Assembly (NCBI RefSeq): GCF_003702045.1
Contig: NZ_RBTP01000031.1
Location: 62,001 to 126,000, forward strand
Source of the DNA: Pseudomonas viridiflava
GTDB lineage: Bacteria; Pseudomonadota; Gammaproteobacteria; Pseudomonadales; Pseudomonadaceae
Length of the DNA: 64,000 bases
Direction of reading: 5' to 3'
This document shows, one piece after another, positions 17,512 to 27,322 of the stretch (positions are counted from its first letter, which is position 1; every line of letters starts with the position of its first letter). The position numbers were made by a program, and so were the translations under genes. Below the pieces are notes generated by a model. It was not told the origin of the DNA and ran no database searches. It was given only the letters and a program-made list of their open reading frames with translations.

Positions 17512-19827
17512 ATGGAGTGGCTGGGTTTGAACATGTTCGCCGGCGTACCGGCGGACGGGAAATTGTTGATCGACTGCAGTCATAATTTGTTTCTGGTCGC
17601 CCTGGCCTACGGGGTCGCCTGCGCCGCCTGCTTCGCCACGCTGGACATTGCTGACCGAGTCATTCAGGTAGATGCGATCAAGAGTCGGCGTGTCTGGAAG
17701 GCACTTGGCGCGCTGTGCCTGGCCGGCGGTGTCTGGGCTATGCACTTCATCAGCATGCTGGCGTTCCAGGCACCGCTGACCATCACCTACGACCTGAGCA
17801 TTACGCTAACTTCGCTGCTGATCGTGCTGGTGACGGCTGTGGTCGCGATCAGAGCGCTGACCATCAAGGTACTGACCCTCAAGCGCTGCCTGACCACCGC
17901 GCTGATCATGGGCATTGGCATCAGCGTTATGCACTACATGGGCATGGCCGCCATGCGCTCCGACGCGGTTCAGTATTACGAGCCACGGACGTTCGCGCTG
18001 TCCGTTCTGGTCGCCATTCTCGCCAGCCTGGCGTTGCTGACCCTGTCCAGGCATCTGCGCCAGTACAGCGGCATGTTCCACCAGATGTTTCGCTATGGCG
18101 TCAGCGTTTTTCTGGGCGCAGGCTTGCTGACCATGCACCTGATGGGCATGCGTGCGCTGCGACTGGTCATCCCGGAAGGTGCGCAACTGCACATCCCCAG
18201 CACCGCCAACAGCCAGCAACTGGGCCTGACCATCGCCGTCATTACGTTGCTGATCATTGCCGGGAGCATCAGTGCGGCGATGGCCGACAAAAAACTGCAA
18301 GGCAAAGAGCATGACTTGCAACGCGTCAACACCCTGCTCAGCCAACTGGACCAGGCACGCGTGTCCCTGCAACAGGTGGCGCATTACGACCCGCTGACCA
18401 ACCTGATCAACCGGCGCGGCTTCAATCAGATCTTTGCCGAGAAACTGCTGGAACACACGATGAGCAAAGGCATGCTCGCGGTCATGTTTCTGGACATCGA
18501 CCATTTCAAGCGTATCAACGACAGCCTGGGGCACGATGCGGGTGACGAGCTGCTCAAGGTGATTGCCGAGCGTATTCGAAGTGCCACGCGCGTGCAGGAT
18601 GTGGTTGCACGCTTCGGTGGTGACGAGTTCTGCATCCTGCTCAGCATTCCCAACTACGAAGAAGCCCGGAACCTGGCGCATCGCGTCATGCACAAAATGA
18701 AGGAAACCATCGCATTGGCCGGCAGGCGCATGGTCATGACCACCAGCATTGGCATCGCCGTGTTCCCGCGTGACGGTTCAACCTGTGACGAGTTGCTCAA
18801 GCACGCCGATCTGGCGCTTTATCAATCCAAGGGCGCGGGTCGTAATCGAGTGAATTTTTTCAGCCCTGCGCTCAAGACCAAGGCCAGTCTGGAGCTGCAT
18901 CTGGAAGAAGAACTGCGCAATGCCTTGCGAGAGGAAACCGGCCTGCAGGTCTATTACCAGCCCATTGTCGATCTGCGTACGGGTCATGTGGCAAAACTGG
19001 AAGCGCTGGTGCGCTGGAATCACCCGCAGCACGGGCTGCTGGTGCCCGACCGTTTCATCAATATTGCCGAGGCCAACGGACTGATTGCCGAACTGGACAA
19101 TTGGGTCTTGCGCCGTGCATGCCGGGATCTGGGAACCTTGCGCCTGGATGGGCTGGATAAGCTGATCATCACCGTGAATTGCTCGGCGTTGAATCTGAGT
19201 CGGGAAGAACTGGTCGAGGAAGTCGAGCAAGCCTTGAGCGAATCGAATGTCGCGCCCGGCCGGCTGGAACTGGAAGTCACCGAAAACGCCTTGATGGGCA
19301 ATATCAGCAACACCATCCTGATGCTCAAACACATCCGCAGCCTGGGCGTCTCGCTGTCCATCGACGACTTCGGCACGGGCTATTCATCGCTCGCTTATCT
19401 CAAGCGCCTGCCGCTGGACACCTTGAAGATCGATCGGTCTTTCATCATTGATATCCCCAAGTCGCCGCAGGACATGGAGATCGTTCAGGCAATCATCGTC
19501 ATGGCCCATACCCTGCACCTCAAGGTCGTGACCGAAGGCGTGGAGACGCCCGCGCAGCTTGAGTTTCTGAGCCAGTTCGGCAGCGATTATGTGCAGGGCT
19601 ACCTGTTCAGCAAGCCTCAACCGCTGGAGCGGATATTGCCGCTGGTGAAGCAGATGAACGAGCGAGAAGCGGCCAGCCTGTGGCCTGCCGCACTCATGCT
19701 CGAAACCCGCGAGCCGCAGGCCGACGAACCGAGATCACTCGACTTGTTCGACGATTTGCCCGGGGCCGAACATGCCCTGGCAAGCCGCAATCCGGCGCGT
19801 ACGCAACGATCCCGCTGGACGGATTGA
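17512..19827 (+). CDS. membrane MHYT-GGDEF-EAL c-di-GMP enzyme (NbdA/MucR type)
   Basis: A 771-residue inner-membrane protein. Seven predicted N-terminal helices carry the three MHYT motifs (MHFISM from residue 77, MHYMGM from 140, MHLMGM from 208), a proposed metal/gas sensor. The GGDEF domain is intact (369-373), with RVQD five residues before it forming an inhibitory I-site. The EAL domain is complete: EAL at 497-499, the LEVTEN motif, SIDDFGTGYSS and VVTEGVET. Both diguanylate cyclase and phosphodiesterase activity are therefore possible. The neighbourhood with rapA recalls nbdA of P. aeruginosa, whose GGDEF (from memory) is degenerate, unlike here; MucR has the same domain order. Confidence 0.92.
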   Translation: MEWLGLNMFAGVPADGKLLIDCSHNLFLVALAYGVACAACFATLDIADRVIQVDAIKSRRVWKALGALCLAGGVWAMHFISMLAFQAPLTITYDLSITLTSLLIVLVTAVVAIRALTIKVLTLKRCLTTALIMGIGISVMHYMGMAAMRSDAVQYYEPRTFALSVLVAILASLALLTLSRHLRQYSGMFHQMFRYGVSVFLGAGLLTMHLMGMRALRLVIPEGAQLHIPSTANSQQLGLTIAVITLLIIAGSISAAMADKKLQGKEHDLQRVNTLLSQLDQARVSLQQVAHYDPLTNLINRRGFNQIFAEKLLEHTMSKGMLAVMFLDIDHFKRINDSLGHDAGDELLKVIAERIRSATRVQDVVARFGGDEFCILLSIPNYEEARNLAHRVMHKMKETIALAGRRMVMTTSIGIAVFPRDGSTCDELLKHADLALYQSKGAGRNRVNFFSPALKTKASLELHLEEELRNALREETGLQVYYQPIVDLRTGHVAKLEALVRWNHPQHGLLVPDRFINIAEANGLIAELDNWVLRRACRDLGTLRLDGLDKLIITVNCSALNLSREELVEEVEQALSESNVAPGRLELEVTENALMGNISNTILMLKHIRSLGVSLSIDDFGTGYSSLAYLKRLPLDTLKIDRSFIIDIPKSPQDMEIVQAIIVMAHTLHLKVVTEGVETPAQLEFLSQFGSDYVQGYLFSKPQPLERILPLVKQMNEREAASLWPAALMLETREPQADEPRSLDLFDDLPGAEHALASRNPARTQRSRWTD

Positions 19828-19949
19828 ACGGCGTCTTTGCCAAACGATAACGCCACGGCGATCGCTGTGGCTTTTTGCTACGCCAGCGCCCGTGGGGTTA
19901 CCTTCCCACCCACTACAGTGCCACTCAGCGCACCAAAAAAAGGCATCGA

Positions 19950-20255
19950 TCAGTCCGATGCCCTGTTCTGAATCAATACCCAAGGTGCCACTACGACCGC
20001 CCAGAGCAGTGGATCGCTCTCCACAAGCTCCATTGCCTTTGATTCAGACACCTTGCCGACCGTTCCTTCGCCCAGCCACGCCGACACTTTGGCGGCGTCG
20101 TTTTCGGCCACTGCTTCGGCAACTTCGATCAGATCCAGCGGTGGCTCGACCCACAACAGGGCACCCTTGGCAAAGAATGGTTGCAATTCTGTCCAGGTAA
20201 TAGAGGCGGTCTCCCCGAGCAGTTTGGCATAGAGGGTGCTAGGTTCTTGCGTCAT
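19950..20255 (-). CDS. DUF2288 family protein
   Basis: A 101-residue soluble acidic protein beginning MTQEPSTLYAKLLGETA, with ITWTELQPFFAKGALLWV and WLGEG as the recognisable DUF2288 core. Function unknown. The ATG at 20253-20255 is chosen because the 31 codons upstream of it look non-coding. No partner gene is evident; it is convergent with the c-di-GMP gene. Confidence 0.8.
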   Translation of the reverse strand: MTQEPSTLYAKLLGETASITWTELQPFFAKGALLWVEPPLDLIEVAEAVAENDAAKVSAWLGEGTVGKVSESKAMELVESDPLLWAVVVAPWVLIQNRASD

Positions 20256-20605
20256 GGGTTTCACCAGAAAGGAAATCGGCGCAATGATACCGCCGCCTTT
20301 CCCACAGACAAACCCAGAAGCAAGTGATTGATTGCAGGACAGTCCCAACGCCCGCCGCCGTCTGCCTGGTATTTCAACTGCCAGCCCGGATACCTGTTTT
20401 TGTGGGGGTGGTTGGATTCTGTAACTTTCTTTCGATTAAGCGACATGTGCGGATCTACTTCCCTGCACCCTGCTTTCCAAGCGATTCACCGGCGCTCTAA
20501 ACTGTTCCGGTACAGTTGGCGGAGCGGGGGGAGATCGGTGTCGCAGCCGGTCCTGTAGCCTTGGCCAGCAGGATTATAAAAACTACAACGCAAGAGTGGA
20601 GCATC
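20256..20605. other. braC upstream region
   Basis: No gene is supported. The region should carry the DUF2288 promoter and the braC promoter. A dyad AACTGT-TCCGGT-ACAGTT at 20500-20517, about 90 bases before the braC start, is the clearest element. It has a 6-base centre and therefore is not a LexA box (which needs 8). Confidence 0.5.
20500..20517. promoter_or_regulatory. inverted repeat upstream of braC, possible operator
   Basis: Perfect 6-bp arms AACTGT and ACAGTT around TCCGGT. Position upstream of an amino acid transporter suggests a regulator site, but no regulator can be assigned from the sequence. Confidence 0.3.
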
Positions 20606-21730
20606 ATGACTAAGGGTACCAAGAAGCTTTCCAAGCTGTTTGCCGCACTGGTTATGGCCGGGGTTGCCAGCCATTCGTTCGCAGCCGACACCATCAAGAT
20701 CGGCATCGCTGGCCCAAAGACCGGGCCGGTAGCCGAATACGGCACCATGCAGTTCAACGGCGCCAAGATGGCCATCGAGCAGATCAACGCCAAGGGCGGC
20801 GTAGACGGCAAGAAGCTCGAAGCCGTCGAATACGATGATGCCTGCGATCCGAAACAGGCCGTTGCAGTGGCCAACAAGGTCGTCAATGACGGCGTCAAAT
20901 ACGTCGTTGGCCACCTGTGCTCCAGCTCCGCTCAACCTGCTTCCGACGTCTACGAAGACGAAGGCATCATCATGGTGACCCCGGCGGCCACCAGCCCTGA
21001 CATCACCAGCCGTGGCTACAAGCTGGTGTTCCGCACCATCGGTCTGGACAGCGCACAGGGTCCTGCCGCCGGTAACTACATCGCCGACGTCGCCAAGCCG
21101 AAAATCGTTGCCGTCATCCACGACAAGCAGCAATACGGCGAAGGCATCGCTTCTGCGGTGAAAAAGACCCTGGAAGACAAAGGCGTCAAGGTTGCCCTGT
21201 TCGAAGGCATCAACGCTGGCGACAAGGACTTCTCTTCGCTGATCGCCAAGCTCAAGCAAGCCAACGTCGATTTCGTCTACTACGGCGGCTACCACCCTGA
21301 GCTGGGCCAGATCCTGCGCCAGTCCAAGGAAAAAGGCCTGAACGCCAAGTTCATGGGCCCTGAAGGCGTAGGCAACGAGTCGATCTCGCAGATCGCGGGC
21401 GAGGCGTCCGAAGGCCTGCTGGTTACCCTGCCGAAGTCCTTTGACCAAGACCCTGCCAATCAGGCACTGACCAAAGCCTTCCAGGACAAGAAGCAGGACC
21501 CGAGCGGTCCGTTCGTGTACCCGTCCTACTCTGCCGTTCAGGTGATTGCCGACGGCATCGCTGCCGCCAAGTCTGAAGACACCGACAAGGTGGCAGCCGC
21601 CATCCACGCCGGTACGTTCAAGACGCCAATGGGCGAGTTGAGCTACGACGAAAAAGGCGATCTGAAGAACTTCCAGTTCGTGGTCTACGAATGGCACTTC
21701 GGCAAGCCGAAGACCGAAGCCGCCAAGTAA
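20606..21730 (+). CDS. braC: branched-chain amino acid ABC transporter, periplasmic binding protein
   Basis: A 374-residue Leu/Ile/Val-binding protein. The signal peptide is MTKGTKKLSKLFAALVMAG onward, cut near SFA|ADTIKIG. The mature part shows the type I periplasmic fold landmarks TIKIGIAGPKTGPVAEYG and GVKYVVGHLCSSSAQPAS. The start at 20606 has GGAG four bases upstream; a 30-codon extension is non-coding in style. It is the first gene of the bra (liv) cluster but is separated from the permease genes by a terminator at 21750-21777, which would let the binding protein be made in excess. Confidence 0.95.
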   Translation: MTKGTKKLSKLFAALVMAGVASHSFAADTIKIGIAGPKTGPVAEYGTMQFNGAKMAIEQINAKGGVDGKKLEAVEYDDACDPKQAVAVANKVVNDGVKYVVGHLCSSSAQPASDVYEDEGIIMVTPAATSPDITSRGYKLVFRTIGLDSAQGPAAGNYIADVAKPKIVAVIHDKQQYGEGIASAVKKTLEDKGVKVALFEGINAGDKDFSSLIAKLKQANVDFVYYGGYHPELGQILRQSKEKGLNAKFMGPEGVGNESISQIAGEASEGLLVTLPKSFDQDPANQALTKAFQDKKQDPSGPFVYPSYSAVQVIADGIAAAKSEDTDKVAAAIHAGTFKTPMGELSYDEKGDLKNFQFVVYEWHFGKPKTEAAK

Positions 21731-21749
21731 GCTGCTTGCGTTGACAACC

Positions 21750-21777
21750 AAAGCCCACTGCACCCGCAGTGGGCTTT
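21750..21777 (+). terminator. terminator/attenuator between braC and braD
   Basis: Perfect 12-bp stem AAAGCCCACTGC/GCAGTGGGCTTT with loop ACCC, followed by GCTTT. It begins 20 bases after the braC stop. The weak T-run suggests partial read-through into braDEFG. Confidence 0.8.
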
Positions 21778-21943
21778 GCTTTACGAATCATGGCCCGCCT
21801 GCCGAGATCCGGTAGCCTGGCCCCCTGAAAATCTTAAAACCGTTACCAGCGGTTCGCTGGCAGCGTCACAGGCAACGCATCGACAGAATGCGTACCCGAC
21901 GCAGGCCGGAGAAATGCAGATCAGGTTTTTAGGAGCGCGGTAA

Positions 21944-22867
21944 ATGCCCGAGTTATTCCACTACATGCAACAGTTGGTCAATGGCCTGACCATTGGCAGC
22001 ACGTATGCATTGATCGCTATTGGCTACACGATGGTTTACGGCATCATCGGAATGATCAACTTCGCCCACGGCGAGGTGTACATGATCGGTTCCTATGTTG
22101 CGTTCATGGCTCTCGCCGGCCTGGCAATGATGGGTATCGACAGCCTGCCGCTGTTGATGATTGCAGGCTTCGCCGCCTCCATCATCGTGACCAGCGCGTA
22201 CGGCTACAGCATTGAGCGGGTCGCCTACCGTCCACTGCGAAACAGCAACCGTCTGATTCCACTGATTTCTGCAATCGGGATGTCGATCTTCCTGCAGAAC
22301 TCGGTCCAGCTTTCCCAGGGTTCCGGCAACTTTGCCATCCCCAACCTGCTGCCCGGCAGCCTGTCCTTCGGACCGGGCGGATCGCAGGAGGTGCTGATCT
22401 CCTACATGCAGATCGTGGTGTTTGTCGTCACGCTGCTGGCCATGACCGGCCTGACCCTGTTCATCTCCCGTTCGCGGATGGGCCGCGCCTGCCGCGCCTG
22501 CGCCGAAGACATGAAGATGGCCAACCTTTTGGGGATCAACACCAACACCATCATCGCCCTGACGTTCGTGGTCGGTGCCGCACTGGCCGCCGTTGCCGCC
22601 ATGTTGCTGAGCATGCAATACGGCGTGATCAACCCTAGCGCCGGTTTCCTCGTCGGCCTGAAAGCGTTCACCGCTGCGGTACTGGGCGGTATCGGATCGA
22701 TTCCCGGCGCGGTGCTTGGTGGTCTGGTCCTGGGCGTCGCCGAGGCTTTCGGTGCCGACATCTTTGGTGATCAGTACAAGGACGTTGTGGCCTTCGGCCT
22801 GCTGGTTCTGGTGCTGCTGTTCCGCCCGACCGGCATTCTGGGTCGTCCGGAGGTTGAAAAAGTATGA
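21944..22867 (+). CDS. braD: branched-chain amino acid ABC transporter permease BraD (LivH)
   Basis: A 307-residue inner-membrane permease with about eight helices and the LivH signatures [20 protein letters not shown] and [12 protein letters not shown]. It forms the channel with BraE. A GGAG (TTAGGAGCGCGGTAA) precedes the ATG. Its end overlaps the braE start by four bases (ATGA), a sign of translational coupling. Confidence 0.95.
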   Translation: MPELFHYMQQLVNGLTIGSTYALIAIGYTMVYGIIGMINFAHGEVYMIGSYVAFMALAGLAMMGIDSLPLLMIAGFAASIIVTSAYGYSIERVAYRPLRNSNRLIPLISAIGMSIFLQNSVQLSQGSGNFAIPNLLPGSLSFGPGGSQEVLISYMQIVVFVVTLLAMTGLTLFISRSRMGRACRACAEDMKMANLLGINTNTIIALTFVVGAALAAVAAMLLSMQYGVINPSAGFLVGLKAFTAAVLGGIGSIPGAVLGGLVLGVAEAFGADIFGDQYKDVVAFGLLVLVLLFRPTGILGRPEVEKV

Positions 22868-24129
22868 GCAAGTCCTTCAAACAGGCGCTGTTCAGCGCGG
22901 CGCTGGTGTGGGCCGTTGCCTACCCGGTGTTCGGCCTGAAACTGGCGTTTTCCGGCGTGACCCTGCAAGTGCAGAACGCCAGCCCCATGACCCTGACCAT
23001 CATCGCCGTCTGCTCGATCCTGCTGTTTCTGCGCGTGCTGTTCGCCGAGAAGATCAGTGGCCTGCGCCGGGGTGAGCGCGCTCCGCTGATCTCGCAGAAA
23101 ACCAGCGACTTCATGACCCAACCAAGCACACAGCGCTGGGGACTTGCCGCCCTGATCGTGCTGGCGTTCGTCTGGCCGTTCTTCGGCTCCCGCGGAGCCG
23201 TCGATATCGCGACGCTGATCCTGATCTACGTGATGCTGGGCCTGGGCCTGAACATCGTGGTCGGCCTCGCAGGCCTGCTGGACCTGGGTTACGTCGGCTT
23301 TTACGCGGTCGGTGCCTACGGCTACGCGTTGTTGTCGCACTACTTCGGCCTGAGCTTCTGGGAGTGTCTGCCGCTGGCCGGTCTGCTGGCGGCGCTGTTC
23401 GGCTTCCTGCTGGGTTTCCCGGTCCTGCGGCTTAGGGGAGATTACCTGGCCATCGTGACGCTGGGGTTCGGTGAAATCATCCGGATCTTCCTACGCAACA
23501 TGACCGAGATCACCGGCGGCCCCAACGGCATCAGCAACATCGAAAAGCCCACCCTGTTCGGCCTGAGCTTCGAACGCCGTGCGGCTGAAGGTGCGCAAAC
23601 GTTCCATCAGTATTTCGGCCTGGACTACAACCCGATCAGCAAAGTGATTTTCCTTTACCTGATCGCCCTGCTGCTGGCCTTGGCGGCGCTGTTCGTCATC
23701 AACCGTCTGCTGCGCATGCCGATCGGCCGCGCCTGGGAAGCGTTGCGTGAAGACGAAATCGCCTGCCGTGCACTGGGTCTGAATCCGACTGTGATCAAGC
23801 TGTCGGCCTTTACCCTGGGCGCCGCGTTCGCCGGTTTCGCGGGCAGCTTCTTTGCCGCTCGCCAGGGTCTGGTCACGCCGGAATCGTTCACCTTCATCGA
23901 GTCGGCAATCATTCTGGCGATCGTGGTACTCGGCGGAATGGGCTCGCAATTGGGCGTGATTCTGGCGGCCATCGTGATGATCCTGCTGCCTGAGCTGATG
24001 CGTGAGTTCAGCGATTACCGCATGTTGATGTTCGGTGCCCTGATGGTGCTGATGATGATCTGGCGTCCTCAAGGTTTCCTGCCGATGCAACGACCCGTCA
24101 TGAAGTTGAAAGCGGAGGCCGTCAAATGA
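22864..24129 (+). CDS. braE: branched-chain amino acid ABC transporter permease BraE (LivM)
   Basis: A 421-residue permease with the extra N-terminal membrane region (DUF3382) found in the long LivM form, followed by the LivM core with [27 protein letters not shown]. It pairs with BraD. ATGA overlaps join it to braD in front and to the ATPase gene behind. Confidence 0.95.
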   Translation: MSKSFKQALFSAALVWAVAYPVFGLKLAFSGVTLQVQNASPMTLTIIAVCSILLFLRVLFAEKISGLRRGERAPLISQKTSDFMTQPSTQRWGLAALIVLAFVWPFFGSRGAVDIATLILIYVMLGLGLNIVVGLAGLLDLGYVGFYAVGAYGYALLSHYFGLSFWECLPLAGLLAALFGFLLGFPVLRLRGDYLAIVTLGFGEIIRIFLRNMTEITGGPNGISNIEKPTLFGLSFERRAAEGAQTFHQYFGLDYNPISKVIFLYLIALLLALAALFVINRLLRMPIGRAWEALREDEIACRALGLNPTVIKLSAFTLGAAFAGFAGSFFAARQGLVTPESFTFIESAIILAIVVLGGMGSQLGVILAAIVMILLPELMREFSDYRMLMFGALMVLMMIWRPQGFLPMQRPVMKLKAEAVK

Positions 24130-24893
24130 AACAGCCTCTTCTGCAAGCCACGAATCTGAGCATGCGCTTCGGCGGTCTGCTGGCGGTCAATGGCGTGGCC
24201 CTGACCGTCCATGAAAAGCAGGTCGTGTCGATGATCGGCCCCAACGGCGCGGGCAAGACCACGGTATTCAACTGCCTGACCGGTTTCTACAAACCCAGCG
24301 GCGGCACCATCCTGCTGGACGGCGAGCCGATCCAGGGCCTGGCCGGTCACCAGATCGCCCGCAAGGGTGTGGTGCGCACGTTCCAGAACGTGCGTCTGTT
24401 CAAGGAAATGACCGCCGTCGAGAACCTGCTGGTGGCTCAACATCGGCACCTGAACACCAACTTCCTGTCCGGTCTGTTCAAGACCCCGGCTTTCCGCCGC
24501 AGCGAGCGCGAAGCGATGGACTACGCCGAGCATTGGCTGGAAGCGGTCAACCTGAAGGAGTTCGCCAATCGCCCGGCCGGTACGCTGGCCTACGGTCAAC
24601 AACGCCGACTGGAAATCGCCCGCTGCATGATGACGCGCCCGCGCATCCTCATGCTGGACGAGCCGGCAGCCGGTTTGAACCCGAGAGAAACCGAAGACCT
24701 GAAAGCGCTGATCGGCGTATTGCGCAATGAGCACAACGCCACGGTGCTGCTGATCGAGCATGACATGAAGCTGGTAATGAGCATTTCCGACCACATCGTG
24801 GTGATCAATCAGGGCACGCCACTGGCCGACGGTACGCCGGAACAGATTCGTGACAATCCTGAAGTGATCAAAGCCTACCTGGGGGAAGCGTAA
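24126..24893 (+). CDS. livG: branched-chain amino acid ABC transporter ATPase BraF (LivG)
   Basis: A 255-residue ABC ATPase: Walker [10 protein letters not shown], a long insertion typical of LivG, the signature region [13 protein letters not shown], Walker [14 protein letters not shown] and the switch His in LLIEHDM. With BraG it powers uptake of Leu, Ile and Val. It overlaps braE by four bases, and its stop codon abuts the next start. Confidence 0.96.
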   Translation: MKQPLLQATNLSMRFGGLLAVNGVALTVHEKQVVSMIGPNGAGKTTVFNCLTGFYKPSGGTILLDGEPIQGLAGHQIARKGVVRTFQNVRLFKEMTAVENLLVAQHRHLNTNFLSGLFKTPAFRRSEREAMDYAEHWLEAVNLKEFANRPAGTLAYGQQRRLEIARCMMTRPRILMLDEPAAGLNPRETEDLKALIGVLRNEHNATVLLIEHDMKLVMSISDHIVVINQGTPLADGTPEQIRDNPEVIKAYLGEA

Positions 24894-25595
24894 ATGCTGC
24901 AGTTCGAAAACGTTTCTACCTTCTACGGCAAGATCCAGGCGCTGCACAGCGTCAACGTGGAAGTGCGCCAGGGCGAGATCGTCACCCTGATCGGTGCCAA
25001 CGGCGCGGGCAAGTCCACCCTGCTGATGACCCTGTGCGGCTCGCCGCGCGCGCACAGCGGCAGCATCCGTTACATGGGCGAAGAGCTGGTCGGCCAGGAG
25101 TCGTCGGTGATCATGCGCAAGAGTATCGCGGTGGTGCCCGAAGGCCGTCGCGTGTTCGCACGCCTGACCGTCGAAGAAAACCTGGCGATGGGCGGCTTCT
25201 TCACCGAGAAAGGCGATTATCAGGAACAGATGGATAAGGTTCTGCACCTGTTCCCGCGCCTCAAGGAACGCTTCACCCAACGGGGTGGCACGATGTCTGG
25301 CGGCGAACAGCAAATGCTCGCCATCGGCCGCGCACTGATGAGCAAGCCCAAGCTGCTGTTGCTGGACGAACCGTCGCTGGGTCTGGCCCCGATCATCATT
25401 CAGCAGATTTTCGAGATCGTCGAACAGCTGCGGCGTGATGGCGTGACCGTGTTCCTGGTGGAGCAGAACGCCAACCAGGCCTTGAAAATCGCCGACCGTG
25501 CCTACGTACTGGAAAACGGTCGTGTGGTCATGCAGGGCACCGGTGAGGAGTTGCTGGTCGATCCGAAAGTACGGGACGTCTATTTGGGCGGCTAG
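24894..25595 (+). CDS. livF: branched-chain amino acid ABC transporter ATPase BraG (LivF)
   Basis: A 233-residue ABC ATPase: Walker A GANGAGKST, signature MSGGEQQML, Walker B LLLLDEPSLGLAP and switch LVEQN. It is the second ATPase of the transporter and the last gene of the operon. The start codon follows the livG stop directly. Confidence 0.96.
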   Translation: MLQFENVSTFYGKIQALHSVNVEVRQGEIVTLIGANGAGKSTLLMTLCGSPRAHSGSIRYMGEELVGQESSVIMRKSIAVVPEGRRVFARLTVEENLAMGGFFTEKGDYQEQMDKVLHLFPRLKERFTQRGGTMSGGEQQMLAIGRALMSKPKLLLLDEPSLGLAPIIIQQIFEIVEQLRRDGVTVFLVEQNANQALKIADRAYVLENGRVVMQGTGEELLVDPKVRDVYLGG

Positions 25596-25611
25596 CGAAG
25601 ATGCGCCATGA

Positions 25612-25639
25612 GCATGTCCACGCGCCCGCGTGGGCATGC
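25612..25639. terminator. hairpin between livF and the convergent LysR gene
   Basis: GCATGTCCACGC pairs with GCGTGGGCATGC (11 of 12, loop GCCC). No T-run follows on either strand, so it may be a repeat or a rho-assisted terminator. Confidence 0.4.
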
Positions 25640-25655
25640 CTTCCACCACTTACCC

Positions 25656-26567
25656 TCACACCAAACGCTGCAGTGTCGAGCCGCTGCGCTCGAACCAGCC
25701 CACCAGATAATCCGCCAGCACCTGCACTCGCCTCGGCACGTTTCCTTCGAAAGGGTGAACCAGAAACATTGGCGCCGTTGCCGTCTGGTAATCCTTCAGT
25801 AGCCACTGCAAGCGCCCGTCGTCGATTTCCTTATGCACCATGTAAGACGGCAGGCGTGCGACACCCGCCCCGGCCAGCGCCGCCTTTTTCAGCAGACTGT
25901 AGTGATTGCTGGCGAACGGACCGTCAATCTGCACACGGATCAACTCGTGATGCTGATGGTAAAGCCACTGGTAACGCTCGCTATAGTGGCTGTTGATCAG
26001 GCAATGATGCCCTGCAAGGTCATCCGGGGTTTGAGGCCAGCCGTGCGCCTCCAGATAACGCGTGCCGGCGCACGTCAGTTCCTGCATGGCCAATAACGGC
26101 CTGGCCACCAGCCGTTCATCACTGGCGACCTTTGAGCGAACCGCCAGATCGAAGCCGTCGCGTCGCAAGTCGCGCACGCTGTTACTCAGTTCGAGTTCGA
26201 TCTTCACGTGGGGATAGGTCTCGTAAAACTCCATCAGCACACCGTCAAAGAAGGTTTCCCCCAACGAAACCGGCGTGGTGATACGCACCTCGCCGACCAT
26301 ATCGTCACGCATCAACGCCACGATGCTGCGGGCCCTCTCCACGTGCAGGATCAATTCCCGGGCCTGAGGCAACAAGGCGGATCCGGCCGAGGTCAGGCTC
26401 AAGGTGCGAGTGGTTCGGTGCAATAACTGAACACTGTAGGTTTTTTCCAGCTGAGAAATACGCTTTGAAAGGCGTCCCTTGCTGCAGCCCAGACGCTCTG
26501 CGGCTGCGGTAAAACTGCCCGCTTCGATTAAAACGGCAAAGGCAGCCAGATCTTCCATCTCGCTCAC
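25656..26567 (-). CDS. LysR family transcriptional regulator
   Basis: About 303 residues. The N-terminal winged helix-turn-helix (DLAAFAVLIEAGSFTAAAERLGCSKGRLSKRISQLE) is followed by a LysR effector domain. I chose GTG at 26565-26567 (M-S-E-M-E-D-L) because AGGGA lies eight bases upstream; an ATG three codons later (26558) is the alternative. It belongs to the large group of Pseudomonas LysR regulators that control a divergent gene, here the SDR gene 104 bases away. The inducer is unknown. Confidence 0.9.
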   Translation of the reverse strand: MSEMEDLAAFAVLIEAGSFTAAAERLGCSKGRLSKRISQLEKTYSVQLLHRTTRTLSLTSAGSALLPQARELILHVERARSIVALMRDDMVGEVRITTPVSLGETFFDGVLMEFYETYPHVKIELELSNSVRDLRRDGFDLAVRSKVASDERLVARPLLAMQELTCAGTRYLEAHGWPQTPDDLAGHHCLINSHYSERYQWLYHQHHELIRVQIDGPFASNHYSLLKKAALAGAGVARLPSYMVHKEIDDGRLQWLLKDYQTATAPMFLVHPFEGNVPRRVQVLADYLVGWFERSGSTLQRLV

Positions 26568-26671
26568 TGATTGTTTCCCTATGAGAACCAAAGGTTTCCT
26601 ATTGGCATCTTTATCGAAGGATATACGGCTTTCTACACTGGCGGCTCCTTTCATCCCTTTGGAGCAACGCA

Positions 26672-27271
26672 ATGAAAATCCTGTTGATAGGCGCAAGCGG
26701 AACCGTAGGTTCGGCCATTGAACGCGAACTGGGCTCACGGCATGAGATTGTGCGTATAGGTCGCAACAGCGGCGAGGAACGCGTCGATATCAGCGACAGC
26801 GCCTCGATCCACGCAATGTTTGAACGTGTGGGCAGCTTCGACGCATTGATCTGCGCGGCGGGCAGTGTGAAATTCGTGCCGCTGGCTGACATGACCGAAA
26901 CCGATTTCGTACTGGGCCTTCAGGACAAGCTCATGGGCCAAGTCAACCTGCTGCTGATCGGCAAGACGTTCGCCAACGATGGCGCGTCGTTCACCTTAAC
27001 CTCGGGCATCCTGAGCCAGGAGCCGATCCTTTCCGGTATCTCGGCCAGCCTGGTCAACGGTGCCATCGACGCCTTTGTGCGCGCAGCAGCCATCGAGTTG
27101 CCACGCGGGATGCGCGTGAATTCGGTCAGCCCCACCGTACTGCTCGAATCCATGAGCAAGTACGGCGCCTACTTCAGAGGTTTCAAGCCTGTTCCAGCCG
27201 CCGATGTCGCACTGGCCTACGCCAAGAGTGTGGAAGGCCTGCACACCGGACAGACGTATCAGGTCTTGTGA
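26672..27271 (+). CDS. short-chain dehydrogenase/reductase (SDR), atypical active site
   Basis: A 199-residue Rossmann-fold protein with the NAD(P)-binding GASGTVGSAI near the start and the ICAAGS (NAG-like) element. At the place of the usual Tyr-x-x-x-Lys it reads S-A-S-L-V-N-G-A, so the catalytic Tyr and Lys are missing although the following AFVRAAAIELPRGMRVN segment aligns well. Such short proteins exist as a subgroup beside LysR genes. Activity as an oxidoreductase is therefore uncertain. A GGAG site lies upstream of the ATG, and the LysR neighbour probably regulates it. Confidence 0.85.
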   Translation: MKILLIGASGTVGSAIERELGSRHEIVRIGRNSGEERVDISDSASIHAMFERVGSFDALICAAGSVKFVPLADMTETDFVLGLQDKLMGQVNLLLIGKTFANDGASFTLTSGILSQEPILSGISASLVNGAIDAFVRAAAIELPRGMRVNSVSPTVLLESMSKYGAYFRGFKPVPAADVALAYAKSVEGLHTGQTYQVL

Positions 27272-27322
27272 TGCGGCAGCAGTCTGCGTAACGTGACGGC
27301 ACTTGTCTGGAGACCCGCCCCC

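Noticed and set aside
19131..19160. GGAACC in the c-di-GMP gene as a second Hrp box
   Set aside because: No CCACNNA at the right distance and it lies inside a coding region.
20500..20517. AACTGT/ACAGTT dyad as a LexA box
   Set aside because: The spacing between CTGT and ACAG is 6, not the 8 required.
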